From NCBI GenBank assembly GCA_023376005.1, contig CM042148.1, positions 67,957,665-68,021,664 of the forward strand: a DNA stretch of 64,000 nt, written 5' to 3'. The notes beneath the pieces are model-generated. The model saw only the letters and a list, made by a program, of their open reading frames with translations, ran no database searches and was not told where the DNA came from. The translations under genes and the position numbers were made by a program. This DNA comes from Doryteuthis pealeii. Lineage: Eukaryota > Mollusca > Cephalopoda > Myopsida > Loliginidae. Positions 48,583 to 59,185 of this stretch are shown piece after piece (positions within the stretch are counted from its first letter, which is position 1; every line of letters starts with the position of its first letter).

Positions 48583-48594
48583 CTTGGAGAGATG

Positions 48595-49197
48595 CCGCCC
48601 TGTCGGCTGGGGCGTTAGAATGCACCGACTGCACCTCTGCAGAGGGGTAAGACTCCCCCAAATGGGGCCACCTGTTGGCCGTGGGTGGCGACCCGTGATG
48701 CTTAAGGATAGAGCCCAGGTGGATGAGCAGTTCCTGACATGCAATACTCCACTTTGGTCCTATCTTGGGCTAGACGGGCGGTCGGAGAGGCCCCCTCCAA
48801 TCAATCGGCTGGTCACGTCAAGCTCTAGCACCTATATGATTGCCCCAACCCTATTGCCCTTATGGCAAGCCCCAACCCCTTTTTATCATATGGGTGCTAG
48901 AAGGCGGTGACTGAGGGTCTACATGTCCTGGGAATGACGTTAAACTCTATCTGATGGTGAGGTTCCAGTTTTGGAGGTTTGGGGAATGTGGAACACCCCT
49001 TCATCACCATTGCTCCCTGGTCAACTCTGACCCGGAGTGGTAATACCTGTTAGGGTCCCATCTATGGGTTAAATAGAAAAATGTATTTATAAAAAAATTG
49101 TATTATCCATTAAGAATTGATTTATTTCAAAACTTTATCGGCATTAAATGACCCACTGAGGTTGATATGCCGTAAAACAAACCAAACCAAACAAAAT
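48595..49197 (+). mobile_element. ~605-bp SINE-like retroelement, copy 2, with perfect target duplication
   Basis: CTTGGAGAGATG occurs at 48583-48594 and again at 49198-49209. Inside, the sequence begins CCGCCCTGTCGGCTGGGG and ends GTTGATATGCCGTAAAACAA plus AACC repeats. The shared 5' start with 34044 argues that this is a full-length unit rather than a randomly truncated LINE. Confidence 0.88.
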
Positions 49198-49293
49198 CTT
49201 GGAGAGATGGGCTTCACAACTCACTGGGAGATGTTATGAAGGGGAATTTCTCGTCGAGGCAAGAATTTAATAAGTATATTTAATTTAATAGTA

Positions 49294-49928
49294 CTAGCAA
49301 ATATATGCACCCTCCGGGTGCTAGTATTTAAGTTTTAATATAATAAAATATATTAAATTAGAAAGGCTGATGAAACTGAATAAGAATGCAGATAAAAAGA
49401 TTTAGAACAGAGGGGTATGATTGAAAAATAGAACAACTTTGAAACTAACTCTTCTATCATTTTACATTACTCCCGTCTGTCTTTGTTAAATTTTCCTAAT
49501 TTAACTATTTAGTTAAAATAGGAAGTAAAGAATAATATTACAGTTATTTCTTCTTGTTAATGGATTTCTTTTAAGATTTATTCCTGAGATATTTGCTCAT
49601 ATTCAATAAGATAAAACCAAACAATTAGAAATCAATAATACTAAGCATATATTTATTAAAATCAAATTTTTAATATCAAAATGCAAATTAGCTTTCCAAT
49701 TCACACTGTAAACCGCTATTTTGTTGTATATATAAATACAATTGCATGTTATTAGTATGTAGATATGGTCGACAGTCTTAATGATGTAAAACAATTTTTT
49801 ATTAATAATTGATTTTAAATAAAAAATAAAATCGTGGAGAATGCGATGTAAATAACAAATGGAATTGTGACTTGTATAGTAATATAGTTTCGGTTACAGA
49901 CAAACTCACAATCTCCATTATAATAAGA
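49294..49928 (-). mobile_element. Non-autonomous Helitron (family A)
   Basis: Minus strand starts TCTTATTATAATGGAGATTG and ends with CACCCGGAGGGTGC, ATATATTTG, CTAG. Inserted between A and T. Confidence 0.9.
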
Positions 49929-50150
49929 TATTCAGCAAACAAAAGTAAAATATGACTCATATCTGAACGACCGGAATTGAAAATATGTTTGGTAAAGTTT
50001 GATGTCAGTTACTTGAAGTTTCACTTTCACTAGAAATTGAAAAATACTCTGTGTTCGGTACTTATGGACAGTATCTATTCGGTCATATTTTTTCTAAAAA
50101 AAAACGTGTGCATAAGTCAATTTTCAATTTCATATTATATAAAAAAAATA

Positions 50151-50362
50151 AAGTCGTCGGGGTGGCCTAATGTCGGTATCAGCCAGACAGTGATGGAGTC
50201 TATCCCCTTTTCACTAGTGAAGGAGATTATTTTGACGTCTGAGGTGGACCATCAGCTCCTCACTTTACCGCACAGTTCCCTGTGCTACTCATACGCTGAA
50301 TTGGCGAAGACCGGTATAGAACCAGGAACCTTGGGATTTCTAGCCGGCCGCTCTACCGAGTT
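50151..50362 (-). mobile_element. tRNA-derived SINE, family 1
   Basis: Inverse copy from AAGTCGTCGGGGTGGCC to CGGCCGCTCTACCGAG, with a ~25-bp internal loss after CCTTTTCACTAG. Confidence 0.88.
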
Positions 50363-50522
50363 CTACGTATTTTACGTTCTTCAGTAATTCTGAAAATTTA
50401 AAGAACGCCTAAGCTATGCTAAACAGTAAAAATTCCTTCTAGAAAAATATTTATTGGGTCAAACTGGATTTTTTAAAGAGACTTACGATCAAATATGATG
50501 ACAAAATATCTTAAAAAAAAAA

Positions 50523-50867
50523 CTAGTACAAAATAAAAAAAAAACACCCTCCGGGCGATGTAAAAATAGATTTTTGAAACATATTGTCTCAGGGGTGGGA
50601 GTAAACAATTCAATGTCAGCGAGTTTGTACCCTAAGTAAGTAAATAAATATGTATTAAAATAAAACAAACTATATATAGATATATAATACCAGTCATGTA
50701 TTTATTAAAACTTGTTTTAAAAAACAATGAGGACTGTCTAATGTTTCATGTTCAAATTTTGAGTGTATTTATTCCATGTTATGACGATTTCCGGTAATGT
50801 GACGTAAGCAGTGACGTAATTTTCCGTTACAGACAAAAACCGGAAGCGAATCTCTATTATTAATAGA
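50523..50867 (-). mobile_element. Short non-autonomous Helitron (family B)
   Basis: Minus strand TCTATTAATAATAGAGATTC to GCCCGGAGGGTG and CTAG; flanks A and T. About 90% identical to 30503-30881. Confidence 0.75.
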
Positions 50868-50945
50868 TATGAAAAATAAAATTCTACCATAGAAATATGT
50901 TCTGAATTATTTTTGATTGAATTCCTTTCATATATATATAGTCAT

Positions 50946-50987
50946 CCACAGACATGTGTTTCGACTTATCAAGTCTCTTCAGTGTGG
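50946..50987 (-). ncRNA. Hammerhead ribozyme, minimal type I
   Basis: Read on the minus strand: stem I CCACA, core CTGAAGA (fits CTGANGA), 5-bp stem II GACTT-GAT-AAGTC, core GAAA, a 3-bp stem III with a 2-nt loop (ACA-CA-TGT), cleavage base C, stem I TGTGG. All core positions and all 13 stem base pairs are satisfied. Stem III this short is typical of hammerheads in Penelope-like elements and retrozymes, which often act as dimers. Predicted cleavage is after C (complement of 50951). Confidence 0.82.
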
Positions 50988-51075
50988 CTAGACATTTGTA
51001 AGCTACCTACAACCGGTATTGAAATCCGATCGGTTCAGTCAGACACCTTAACCAGCAGACTGTCATCACCCACAG
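50988..51075 (-). mobile_element. tRNA-like segment upstream of the hammerhead
   Basis: Minus strand CTGCTGGTTAAGGTGTCTGA fits the A box (TRGYNNANNNG) and GGATTTCAATACCGG loosely fits the B box. Together with the ribozyme it forms a small pol III-type unit that ends in (TA)n. Confidence 0.5.
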
Positions 51076-51079
51076 AATG

Positions 51080-51524
51080 CGAAGAATTTAAATTTAAATT
51101 TCCAAATCGTGTCAAAATATGTTAAATTAAAAATTCTGCTGTCAAACGTCCTAGGGTTGTTGGCTAATAAAACAGCTGTGATCGCAAATCCTTCATAAAA
51201 CATCTTATGTTCACAACACCCTAAAAAGCTGTAGACATTTGTATTTTCAGTGGGTTTCATCTGAAAAATGCTTATAAAATTGCAATAAACCCTATTCATC
51301 AAATGAAAGGAAATTGATTTATCTACAAGTTTATCAAAGTTGTTTATATGCGAATCTTATTTTTATAACTTTTTATTGATGAGACAGGAAAAAAAGACAC
51401 CCGTTTTTTTCTTGCACAAGAGGATGTTTGTATAGTTTGATAATTTAAAAAAAACTCACAGTAATTTGAATTTGGTCAAATTTGGCAGAAAAATAGAATA
51501 AAGAATGTCATTTAATATAGTTTA
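51080..51524. other. Unassigned AT-rich sequence
   Basis: No gene recognised. Confidence 0.5.
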
Positions 51525-52050
51525 TTGCCCAATGCATTTTTATAGTAAAAATCATTGTCCAATGCATTTTTATAGTAAAAATCATTGTCCAATACATTTT
51601 ATGGTAAAAATCATTGTCCAATGCATTTTATGTAAAAATCATTGTCCAATGCATTTTATGGTAAAATCATTGTCCCAATGCATATAGTAAAAATCATTGT
51701 CCATTTTATAGTAAAAATCATTGTCCAATGCATTTATAGTAAAAATCATTGTCCAATGCATTTTATAGTAAAAATCATTGTCCAATGCATTTTATAGTAA
51801 AAATCATTGTCCAATGCATTTTATAGTAAAAATCATTGTTCATTGTCCAATGCTTTTATAGTAAAAATCATTGTCCAATGCATTTTATAGTAAAAATCAT
51901 TGTCCAATGCATTTTTATAGTAAAATCATATGTAAAAATCATTGTCCATGCATTTTTATAGTAAAAATCATTGTCCAATGCATTTTATAGTAAAAATCAT
52001 TGTCCAGTGCATTTTTATAGTAAAAATTATTTCCAATGCATTTTTATAGT
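51525..52050 (+). repeat. ~29-bp minisatellite, about 18 units
   Basis: Unit AAAATCATTGTCCAATGCAT plus TTTATAGT, with one-base length variation. The Cys/His-rich ORF across it is an artefact. Confidence 0.97.
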
Positions 52051-52054
52051 TTTA

Positions 52055-52690
52055 GATCTTTTTAAGTGCAAAAACTTATCTTGGAATTGATTTTTCAAAA
52101 GAACCCCAAATCCTTTCACTTGTCAGTAATGTCTAATATGAAATTAAGATCGGTATCTTTCTCTTGACACAGACACGCATCTATCACCCACTGTAGCAGT
52201 TCCCTGGTAATATTTTCTGGTGATGTATTGATGACACGAAGACGACTGATGTTGAACGTAGAATATTTTATTTACTTCCAAACACCGTGAAATACTGAAA
52301 TAAAATGGGGTATAAAACAATTACTAATTTACAAAAGGGGTCTTTAACAAATGCCAGCAACTTCACGGGAAAATTAGAAAGAAACATACCTGTGCGCCGT
52401 TACCAGTACCAAGAACTAACTAAAAGACTAAAGTTCTAATTTTAGGACGATATTTTCTACACAACCTTTTTGCTGCATCAGCCTGGCGGAAGTCCCTATT
52501 TTGCCCTAAGGAAACCTGTTGACCTTCCCATAATGCTATTCAGGCCCTGTGGTCACTCGATTATCAGACCCTAATAGAGTTGTTTCCCTTACACTGTCCA
52601 AATTTAAGGGAATATTTTGAGGGTAAAAATAAATATATCTAACTATTAGGCGCACTCAAAGGCGACAGCTACACCACCTTTTGCCGAATT
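52055..52690. other. Unassigned sequence
   Basis: No gene recognised. Confidence 0.5.
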
Positions 52691-52696
52691 CCTACA

Positions 52697-52825
52697 AAGA
52701 GAGCCTCTGTTTTTATTTTTTTATTTGCATTCTTATTTAGTTTCATTAACCTTTCTAATTTAATATATTTTATTACATTAAGACTTAAATACTTGGCCCC
52801 TACGGATGGTGCATATATTTGCTAG
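52697..52825 (+). mobile_element. Helitron family A, 3' end only
   Basis: TTCTTATTTAGTTTCATTAA to a mutated hairpin and GCATATATTTGCTAG. Confidence 0.75.
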
Positions 52826-53124
52826 TATTAATAATTTATATTTGGAACCGGCTTAAATTCTTAATTGACAATGATTGCTAAACAATCAACTGCGATCTAA
52901 GTCTTTGATCTTTTACTCAGCATAAACAGATACCGCAACTGCAGTGAATATAGTTACATCTAGTTACATACTGCTTCCATGTTTGTTATATTTTTGTTGT
53001 AAATAATTTACTTTCTAACAGACATCTGAATATTTGGAACTGTATAATTATTTACTCCTTTTGAGTTTTCACATCAGTGTTAGCTGATGGTCTTTCACTG
53101 GAGTCTGAGTGACAGCAAGTCTCC

Positions 53125-53544
53125 TCAGGTCTCCAGGACTCTTCTGAGTATTCTGGCAGATTGCAGCAGTGCAGTGTTCTGAATGGTTTCAATCCTTCCT
53201 CTGATATCCAAACTATCCAAGCCCTTTTCTAATCCTTTTGGGACTGTTCCAAGTGCACCAACTACAATTGGTATCACTTTCACTTTCATATTCCATAACT
53301 TTTTCAGTTCTCTGGCAATGTCCAGATATTTGTCTATTTTTTCATTTTCCTTTAACTTCACCCTGTGATCTGCTGGCACTGCAAAATCCACCAGTTGACA
53401 AGTTCTTTCTTTTTTGTTTATCAACACTAGGTCTGGCCTTCTTGCTGGGATAAGGTGATCCGTTTTTATCTCAAAGTCCCAGAGAGGACCTGTGGATATA
53501 CCACAGTATAATGATTTAATCATTAAAACATTTGATATGCTCAC
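53125..53544 (-). pseudogene. Non-LTR retrotransposon C-terminus, R2/R4-type endonuclease
   Basis: The 139-codon frame contains RPDLVLI, then 14 residues after the PD pair a D in LVDFAVPAD. This is the P-D...D spacing of the restriction-like endonuclease found at the C-terminus of R2/R4/NeSL-type LINEs. KYLDIARELKKLW and VIPIVVGALGTVPKGLE follow, both strongly conserved in this group. It ends RRVLET at a TGA; continuing past that stop gives five more family-like codons, so the stop may be a mutation. The 5' part, including the RT domain, is missing, so it is a dead truncated copy. Its 5' side abuts the hairpin repeat 53560-53830. Confidence 0.8.
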
Positions 53545-53559
53545 TTAAGAGCAGCCCGC

Positions 53560-53830
53560 GCCCGGTTTCGACCGGGGGTCCAGTGAGCTTCGGCCGCTGG
53601 ACCGGTTCTGTTATAATAATAGCGTCGATCCCAGAGGGCCATCCCTCCAGGCAATACCTGCCCCCTTTGGGGATAGGGCTGGGTTTATTGCCCAGCGCCT
53701 GAGGCGCCCCCCTTGAGGGGGAATGCCGATGGGATCGACGCAATTTTTGTTCTCTCCCACCCATTAGCTTCGGCTTGTGGGTAGGCCCACGTTAAAACGG
53801 AGCCTTGTGCCCAGTCCATACAGGTGGGGT
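53560..53830 (-). repeat. Hairpin-bearing repeat related to 1-510
   Basis: Same GGTCCAG / CTGGACC stem at 53577-53603. The minus strand also carries CACAAGGCTCCGTTTTAACG and GATCGACGC. It is longer than the 183-bp unit, with an extra GC-rich palindromic segment (CCTCAAGGGGGGCGCCTC) at about 53700-53720. Confidence 0.75.
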
Positions 53831-54233
53831 ATGAGACAAATAAATGCTTACTTAAGAGCTATTGCTAAATAATTCATTATGTAAAAGTATAATGATCTTG
53901 ATTTAACTCTCCCTCACTCTGTTTTTTTTAAAATTTCATTCTATTTATCTTTTCATTATGTTTGATTGAAACAGATTAGCGTATCTTTCAGAGAGACTCC
54001 CTATCACCACTACTATTTGTCATAGCAATGATGCCACTCAACCACATACTTAGGAAATGTATAGAGGAATACAAATTTACAAAATCACTGGAGAAAACAA
54101 ATCACCTTATGTTACAAGATTTTTATCAAAAATGAAAAGGAACTGGAAATCCTTATAAACCGTTAGGAGTGAAATAATAATAAGACGATTAAAATAGCAG
54201 AAACTGAATTGAATTTTGTTTTTTTTATTTCAG

Positions 54234-54396
54234 AGATTCATGCGTCATCAGTTAACCACATAGTCGGTGGCATACTGGCAAAAAATTGTGAATTTCCGCA
54301 TATTGCCTTCCTCTATATCAAAAAAGGACGTGGCACCTTTTCTTGCGGAGGTTCTTTGATAGATTCCACACATGTCGTGACAGCTGCCCATTGCGT
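54234..54396 (+). CDS. Trypsin-like serine protease (S1A), exon with IVGG and His57
   Basis: Acceptor TTTTATTTCAG, donor GTAAGTA. The exon starts with two bases of a split codon and ends with GT of the next. It encodes a short propeptide end (IHASSVNH), the mature N-terminus IVGG, a Cys at mature residue 8, SCGGSLI and VVTAAHC with catalytic His57 (54389-54391). The residue before IVGG is His, not the Arg/Lys that trypsin-activated zymogens normally have. The signal-peptide exon must lie upstream and was not found. Family knowledge: secreted endopeptidase; substrate preference cannot be judged because the pocket exon is outside the window. Confidence 0.93.
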
Positions 54397-54589
54397 GTAA
54401 GTAAAACTCATTCACTTATTCTTCGAAGGTGTAATAAAACTGCTCTATTTTTCTTATAAACAAAATCACTCATAACAGAAATAAATGTTTTTTAGTTAGA
54501 CTATGGTAAATTACGTTGCAGGTACCCACCTCCAAATTGGAACACCGACAGTAGTAGGAATGGGTGTTGCATAGCGCCTTCTTTACCGG

Positions 54590-55120
54590 CACTAAATAGG
54601 TATATGTTATATACTGGTCTTTTCACTAAGCCAAGTCAGCATATAACGTTATATACCTTTCTTACCACTTCTTACTCTGGTCGTCTATTCTTCTGGCCTG
54701 GTATATCTTCTAAGGTCTCGTCTGGTCTTCTATTGAGGATTCCGTGTCTGTTTCTGTTGGGGATCATTCCTTATCAGAAGCCCTGTGTCATTGTTGGTTT
54801 TTAGTAATAAACACAAGACTTCGATTTACGATGATGTTACTTTATTCGTAGATCCCCAGACCAGACAATCTGCGCAGTGAGACTCACATCTTGCTAGCTT
54901 GGCTTCTAACTTCTAACTGACTAACTGAATTGCTTACTCCTTAAACCGGAAGGGGGCTTTCTATCGGGGTTCAGTTTCTCACGGTCTATCCCCAGAAAGC
55001 AAGGTCAGAGTGAGGTCAAACGCTGTCACTCACTCTCAAGGCCATCAGCTATACTGATCGCCATAATGATTTCTACACTACCTTAAAAATGTATTAGGGA
55101 TCCAATTATTATGTAACATG
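54590..55120 (+). repeat. Dispersed repeat in intron 1 (family with 43495)
   Basis: CTTCTTACTCTGGTCGTCTA, CGATTTACGATGATGTTACT and AAGCAAGGTCAGAGTGAGGT are shared with 43495-43940. Confidence 0.8.
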
Positions 55121-55254
55121 GGGTACTTACTACTCACACAAATCCCCAAATGGGTTAAAAAAAGGGGCTTCTTAACCTTGGTCGATACCCTATCTAAGTC
55201 ATGGAAAAGTTCGATACAAAACTTCCGCTGCCTAGCGACTTTACTCCATGTTAA

Positions 55255-55545
55255 GAAAGGGCTAGGGGAATAAACTCCGAAAACAAATCAGGAATCGGAG
55301 TCCCTAGGGTGGTGTGATGCTGAAATCCAGTGCTACCCAGCAACACATGCGACGCTGCTGCTGCCAAACTACATTGGTTCCTTACCTTTCCTTTGGATCA
55401 TAGTGGCAGTATGGAGAGGGGTGTGTGCTGCTTGGGTAACAGCTCATCATCCACATGAACCACCCAGGCTACGTAGTTAAAAAAATGGACACTGCTTCAT
55501 CGTCTCTCGTAGACGGAAGAATACCAACAACACTCATAACAGAGA
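55255..55545 (+). repeat. Dispersed repeat in intron 1 (family with 34895)
   Basis: GTGGTGTGATGCTGAAATCC, CCTTACCTTTCCTTTGGATC and CATCGTCTCTCGTAGACGGA. Confidence 0.8.
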
Positions 55546-55718
55546 AAGCAAGCAACAACTTATTATTCTTAATCGATTTTATCGTGTCAACTTTCACCCA
55601 CGACTGTTTCTCAATTCCACCTTGAAAAGGATCTACTTAAGTATATTTCTCAAAAATATTCCTTTAAATCCTATTTAATTTTAAACAATTTTTCAATTCA
55701 TAATTCAATGTGTGTTAC

Positions 55719-56000
55719 AATTTTATGGGCCATCCTTTAGGCGTCAAGCAAGAGCGCTTGTCCAGCGAAGATCCTTTGTATTAAGCAGAGCGCGATCCTT
55801 GGTAAAGAATCCTTTGGTTATTCCCTGGTGCTCCTAGTCTGGCAATTCCTTCGTCAATAATTGCAAATGGACGTCCCTCAGTATCAGGGATTAAGTAGCC
55901 AATCAGCCACGCATTCGGGCTGTTGATTGGCTGAGGCTTAAACCATGTGACCTCGTTTAGTCTATAAATTTAAGTGGTGTATTGTAGCATACCTTATATA
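55719..56000 (+). repeat. Dispersed repeat in intron 1 (family with 28145)
   Basis: GCGCTTGTCCAGCGAAGATC to GTGTATTGTAGCATACCTTA; reverse complement at 28145-28440. Confidence 0.8.
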
Positions 56001-56439
56001 CAAAAAATTCCAGCAATATGGAATTTTATGCGTTCGTGTAAGTGAGTGTGTCTGTCTGGCCATCATGACCGAACGTAAAATCTCAGAGCACTGATTTTTT
56101 TCTTGCAGGGCCGTAGACTTCACCTTGAATTCCAACACAGACTACGGCATGGTTGACCTCCATTTTTATATGATATCACTAGAGGTCATCAGATAACAAA
56201 ATATGCTATTTCTAGCTGTTACATCCCGAGATGTAGGATATACGAAATCGATAACAAAACAGTGAATATGTTAACAATAACAATATTTGCTTTATTTATT
56301 CTCACTGACAGGGAATACAGTTGGATGGTTTTGGATACAGTTCAGCTCGATGTGTCATACGTGTGCTCACGTATCAGGGGCCGGTTCTTGTCTCATAGTG
56401 TGATCACATATGGGGCCGTCCTTTGTGTTATGCATGGGG

Positions 56440-56635
56440 CCAGTGGCCTTGTCGACTCGCTGCCGAGAGTCCTTATTTAACACTTGCCAACTATTACACC
56501 ACTTGAGGTGCCCTAGTTATTTACTAAGTTAAGCTTAGATGTGACAAAAAGTATGGGGGACCCAATGAGAATCGAACTCACTAACAATGGTCAGCAAATC
56601 TAGTTTGCTAACCATTACACCACGTGAAGTGTCCA
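56440..56635 (-). mobile_element. tRNA-like SINE (family 3), two tRNA-like modules
   Basis: Intact module about 56550-56632 (minus strand CACGTGGTGTAATGGTTAGC, GAGTTCGATTCTCATTGGG). A decayed second one, about 56440-56515, still shows GGTGTAATAGTTGGCAAG. Confidence 0.7.
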
Positions 56636-56658
56636 CTTCCTCAAAATATATGTACATA

Positions 56659-57316
56659 TCTTCTTATTATAATGGAGATTGTATGTTTGTCTGTCTGTAA
56701 CCGAAACTATATTACTACTCAAGTCACAATTCCCTTAGTTATTGACATCACATTCTCAATGATTTTATTTTTATTTAAACCTCAATTATTAATAAAATTG
56801 TTTTACATTATTTATACTGTTAAGCATATGTACATACTAACAACATCCAATTGTATTTATATATACAACAAAATAGCGGTTTACAGTGTGAATGGGAAGG
56901 CTAATTTGCATATTGATATTAAAAATGTGATTTTAATAAATATGTGCTTAGTATTATTGATTTCTAACTGTTTGGTTTTATTTTAATGAATATAAGCAAA
57001 AATCTCTTCAATGAATCTTAAATGAAATCCATTAACAAGAAAAAATAACTGTCATTTTATTCTTTACTTCCTCTTTTAACTAAATACTTAAATTAGAAAA
57101 AATAAAAATGAAAGACGAGAGTGATGGAAGAGTAAGTTTCAGTTGTTCCATTTTTTATTATACTCCCTCTGTTTCAAATCTTTTATTATACTCCCTCTGT
57201 TTCAAATCTTTTTATCTGTATTCTTATTTAGTTTCATTAGCCTTTCTAATTTAATACGATATTTTATTACATTAAAACTTAAATACTTGCACCCGGAGGG
57301 TGCATATATTTGCTAG
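56659..57316 (+). mobile_element. Non-autonomous Helitron (family A)
   Basis: Starts TC; ends with a perfect hairpin GCACCC-GGA... (CACCCGGAGGGTG), 9 nt, CTAG. Inserted A/T. The body has two ATTATACTCCCTCTGTTTCA copies. Confidence 0.92.
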
Positions 57317-57518
57317 TGGGAATAATTTAGATATTCATAGAATGACTTGTGACTTGTTTCTCTCTGACTTTTAGCGTGTTCTTTTTCTTTCTTCTTGCTC
57401 AAAACGTGATAGTTCATTACTGATATGAAAGGTGTTTTTCATGAGGAAATGTGAAAGCATTCATTTTCCTGCCAGTCTCGCCGCGTCTAATTAGGAAAAT
57501 GTATGTGTCATCTTGTGG

Positions 57519-57893
57519 TAATCTGAACATAGCTACATAAATGAGAGTAACCTCCCCTTGTTTATTTCACTTTGAGGAAGCCGTTATATTTTGGTCGGCC
57601 ATTTTCATTTCACCGTAATCAACACAACTGTATGTTTTAACACGAAAATATAATAAAATGTATTCTTAAGAACAATTAAGTTAATTTCAAATAACGCGCA
57701 AGCACAATTAAGAACACATTTTGTGATATTTTCGTGTTAAAACATGCAGTTGTATTAATTCGAACAAATTCGTATTTTCAGTGTAGATTTACAGTGAAAT
57801 GAAAATGGCCGACCAAAATATGGCTACCTCAAAGAGAAATAAAAAAGGGGAAGTTACTCTCATTTATGTAGCTAATGTTCAGATTACCCATCT
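57519..57893. mobile_element. Foldback element, ~140-160-bp arms
   Basis: Left arm 57519-57655 and right arm 57735-57893 are inverse copies: GGTAATCTGAACATAGCTAC outermost, TTAACACGAAAATAT innermost. The loop holds two imperfect CAATTAAG copies. The element shares GCATG...TTTAACACAAAA and AAAATGTGTTCTT-like words with 63236-63605. Confidence 0.85.
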
Positions 57894-58006
57894 TGTTTCT
57901 ATCTATAGATAATGCACCCCTCGTTTTTCGTCATGACTTCTAAACGTAAATCCTCAACTGAACGCAACGCTGATGTGATCAAAAGAAATAATCTATATGA
58001 ACAGGA

Positions 58007-58281
58007 AACGCGTGGTGTAATGGTTAAAGTCATAGGAAATGGACTCGTCACCCCGAGTTCAATTCCTGGACGTGGTAATTGCATTTCACTTAGCGCTAAT
58101 ACCCTTGGGAAAGGTATGAATTCTACTCTCCCTCCAGCTTTGGGTAAATAGTAGGGCAGACAGGGTTTTTTAAACCTTGGTTAGGCAATCAATCTAGGAG
58201 AAGGAAAACTCTGAATTCAAACCTGTTAAACTCCGCTTAAGAAATTGACCTTGTGTCACATCCTGTTCGTGCGGAGGAGTT

Positions 58282-58317
<36 letters not shown>
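58007..58317 (+). mobile_element. tRNA-derived SINE, family 2, with (TA)n tail and target duplication
   Basis: CGCGTGGTGTAATGGTTAAA head to GTGCGGAGGAGTTGG, then (TA)n. TATATGAACAGGA duplicated at 57994-58006 and 58318-58330. Confidence 0.93.
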
Positions 58318-58325
<8 letters not shown>

Positions 58326-58522
58326 CAGGATACTGGGGATGCAATGGTTCACCCCGAGGAAGATCGACATAAGCATTCTGATGTAAATACACAGAAGAAT
58401 TCTTTAAAATTATCTTATAAAAATGGTCACGGGTTTTTTTAGAGAAAAATACCTCTGTACCATAATGGTTGTAATGTTTGCATTTAGATTTCATACACTG
58501 AATATAACAAATATTATATATA

Positions 58523-59130
58523 CTAGCAAATATATGTACCCTCCGGGTACAAGTATTTACATTTAAATGTAATAAAATATTAAATTAGAAAGGCTAATGA
58601 AACTAAATAAGAATGCAGATAGAAATTTGAAACAGAGGGGAGTATTATCGAAAATAGAACAACTGAAACATCACTCCCGTCTTTCATTGCTAAATTTTCC
58701 TAGTTTAATTATTTAGTTAAAATAGGAAGTAAAGAATACAATTACAGATATTTTATTTTATTAATGGATTTCTTTTAAGTTTTATCTTCTAGAATTTTGC
58801 TTATATTCATTAAGATAAAATCAAACAATTAGAAATCAATAATACTAAGCACATATTTATTAAAATCATTTTTTAAAGATCCATATGCAAATCAACCGTC
58901 TCGTTCACACTTTAAACCGCTATTTTGTTGTATATATAAATACAATTTCATGTTATTAGTATGTAGATATGATCAACAGTATTAATAATGTGAAACCATT
59001 TTATTAATAATTGAGGTTGAAATAGAAATAAACTCATGGAGAATGTGACGTAAATAACAAAGAGAATTGTAACTTAAATAGTAATATAGTTTCGTTACAG
59101 ACAGACAAACACACAATCTCCATTATAATA

Positions 59131-59133
<3 letters not shown>
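58523..59133 (-). mobile_element. Non-autonomous Helitron (family A)
   Basis: Minus strand TCTTATTATAATGGAGATTG to TACCCGGAGGGTAC, ATATATTTG, CTAG. The first and last stem bases changed together (G-C to T-A), keeping the hairpin. A/T flanks. Confidence 0.92.

Positions 59134-59184
<51 letters not shown>

Positions 59185-59185
<1 letters not shown>

Noticed and set aside
48542..48910. 122-codon ORF, also seen in shorter form at 34104-34355
   Set aside because: Lies within the SINE-like element defined by target duplications; the frame is not kept between copies and no domain is visible.
51505..51687. Cys/His-rich ORF resembling zinc fingers
   Set aside because: Translation of the 29-bp minisatellite.
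56108..56170. Apparent exon after TTCTTGCAGG within intron 1
   Set aside because: Splicing exon 1 directly to 60360 gives an exact, in-phase S1A sequence; this piece would add unrelated residues and reach a stop.
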